From positions 1-22,476 of the forward strand of contig JAMDBX010000022.1 of assembly GCA_023487645.1 (NCBI GenBank): 22,476 nt of DNA. The letters are read 5' to 3'. This document shows positions 22,391 through 22,476 of the stretch, piece after piece; the first letter of the stretch is position 1; each line of letters begins with the position of its first letter. The DNA comes from Patescibacteria group bacterium (GTDB lineage Bacteria > Patescibacteria > Microgenomatia > Daviesbacterales > UBA10151). The notes under the pieces are model-generated. The model was not told the DNA's origin and did not search any database. It worked only from the letters and a program-made list of their open reading frames with translations. The position numbers and the translations under genes were made by a program.

Positions 22391-22476
22391 ATGAAAAAAA
22401 TTACAATTAAAACTACGAAATTGAGAGAGGTGGTAAATATTACTCCTCAAATCAGTGAACTTTTAAAAAAACACCC
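22391..22476 (+). CDS. YjbQ/UPF0047 family protein, 5' end only
   Basis: Only 28 codons lie in the window (MKKITIKTTKLREVVNITPQ and on). This beginning resembles YjbQ/UPF0047 proteins, small trimeric metal-site proteins sometimes annotated as secondary thiamine-phosphate synthases; the diagnostic HTSA/HTT and ENCD/NE motifs lie outside. A TATAAC at 22371-22376 could be its -10 box. The assignment rests on a short match. Confidence 0.55.
   Translation, partial: MKKITIKTTKLREVVNITPQISELLKKH

Overview
The window looks like a compact, AT-rich bacterial chromosome segment, most likely from the Candidate Phyla Radiation (Patescibacteria), possibly a Microgenomates-type lineage. This is inferred from gene style and layout, not from a marker gene: many 1-17 base overlaps, convergent genes whose stop codons touch, a split transketolase, a Cys-containing PfkB kinase, an N-terminal membrane-anchored cyclophilin, and few clear Shine-Dalgarno sites. 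TGA acts as a normal stop (for example at the ends of nrdR, ribE and ribA), so the TGA=Gly code of Gracilibacteria/Absconditabacteria does not apply. No rRNA, tRNA, CRISPR array, transposase or phage gene was seen.

Layout. (1) 1-3150, minus strand: the 3' part of a class II ribonucleotide reductase is cut by the window edge. It is preceded by nrdR, a leader with mutually exclusive RNA stems, a promoter and a possible NrdR box. (2) 3162-6695: an envelope block. A DD-carboxypeptidase, an orphan membrane histidine kinase and an anchored cyclophilin form a minus-strand operon. A YkuD L,D-transpeptidase starts divergently 27 bp away. (3) 6692-11737, minus strand: a copper operon under CsoR: csoR, small anchored cupredoxin, copA P-type ATPase, TauE/SafE-like membrane protein fused to a cupredoxin, copZ-like chaperone, and finally a pfkB-family kinase carrying a perfect 28-bp inverted repeat. 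(4) 11778-12782, plus strand: a D-2-hydroxyacid (D-lactate-type) dehydrogenase, probably from a leaderless mRNA. (5) 12783-17611, minus strand: non-oxidative pentose phosphate genes (rpiB, rpe, split transketolase) with a LOG-family protein, followed by a VKOR/DsbA disulfide-forming pair. (6) 17643-18014: a VOC protein with a leaderless promoter. (7) 18015-18444: a non-coding stretch with a structured plus-strand RNA candidate ending in an intrinsic terminator, then the rib promoter, an FMN riboswitch and a hairpin that covers the ribE ribosome-binding site. (8) 18445-21159, plus strand: ribE-ribH-ribA-ribD. (9) 21161-22177, minus strand: a PlsY acyltransferase fused to a C-terminal domain resembling CTP-dependent polyprenol/diacylglycerol kinases. 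(10) 22178-22476: a GC-rich, foldable non-coding element and the start of a YjbQ/UPF0047 gene.

How the genes fit together. The pentose phosphate enzymes make and interconvert ribulose-5-P and ribose-5-P, the sugar phosphates needed for nucleotides and, with GTP, for riboflavin. LOG may feed ribose-5-P in from nucleotide monophosphates. RibD, RibH and RibE with RibA cover riboflavin synthesis apart from the DHBP synthase step (ribB), which is not in the window. DD-carboxypeptidase plus L,D-transpeptidase is the standard pair for making tetrapeptide stems and then 3-3 cross-links. The most noteworthy unexplained items are the nrdR leader, the pfkB inverted repeat, the structured RNA before the rib promoter, the GC-rich element before yjbQ, and the PlsY-kinase fusion.
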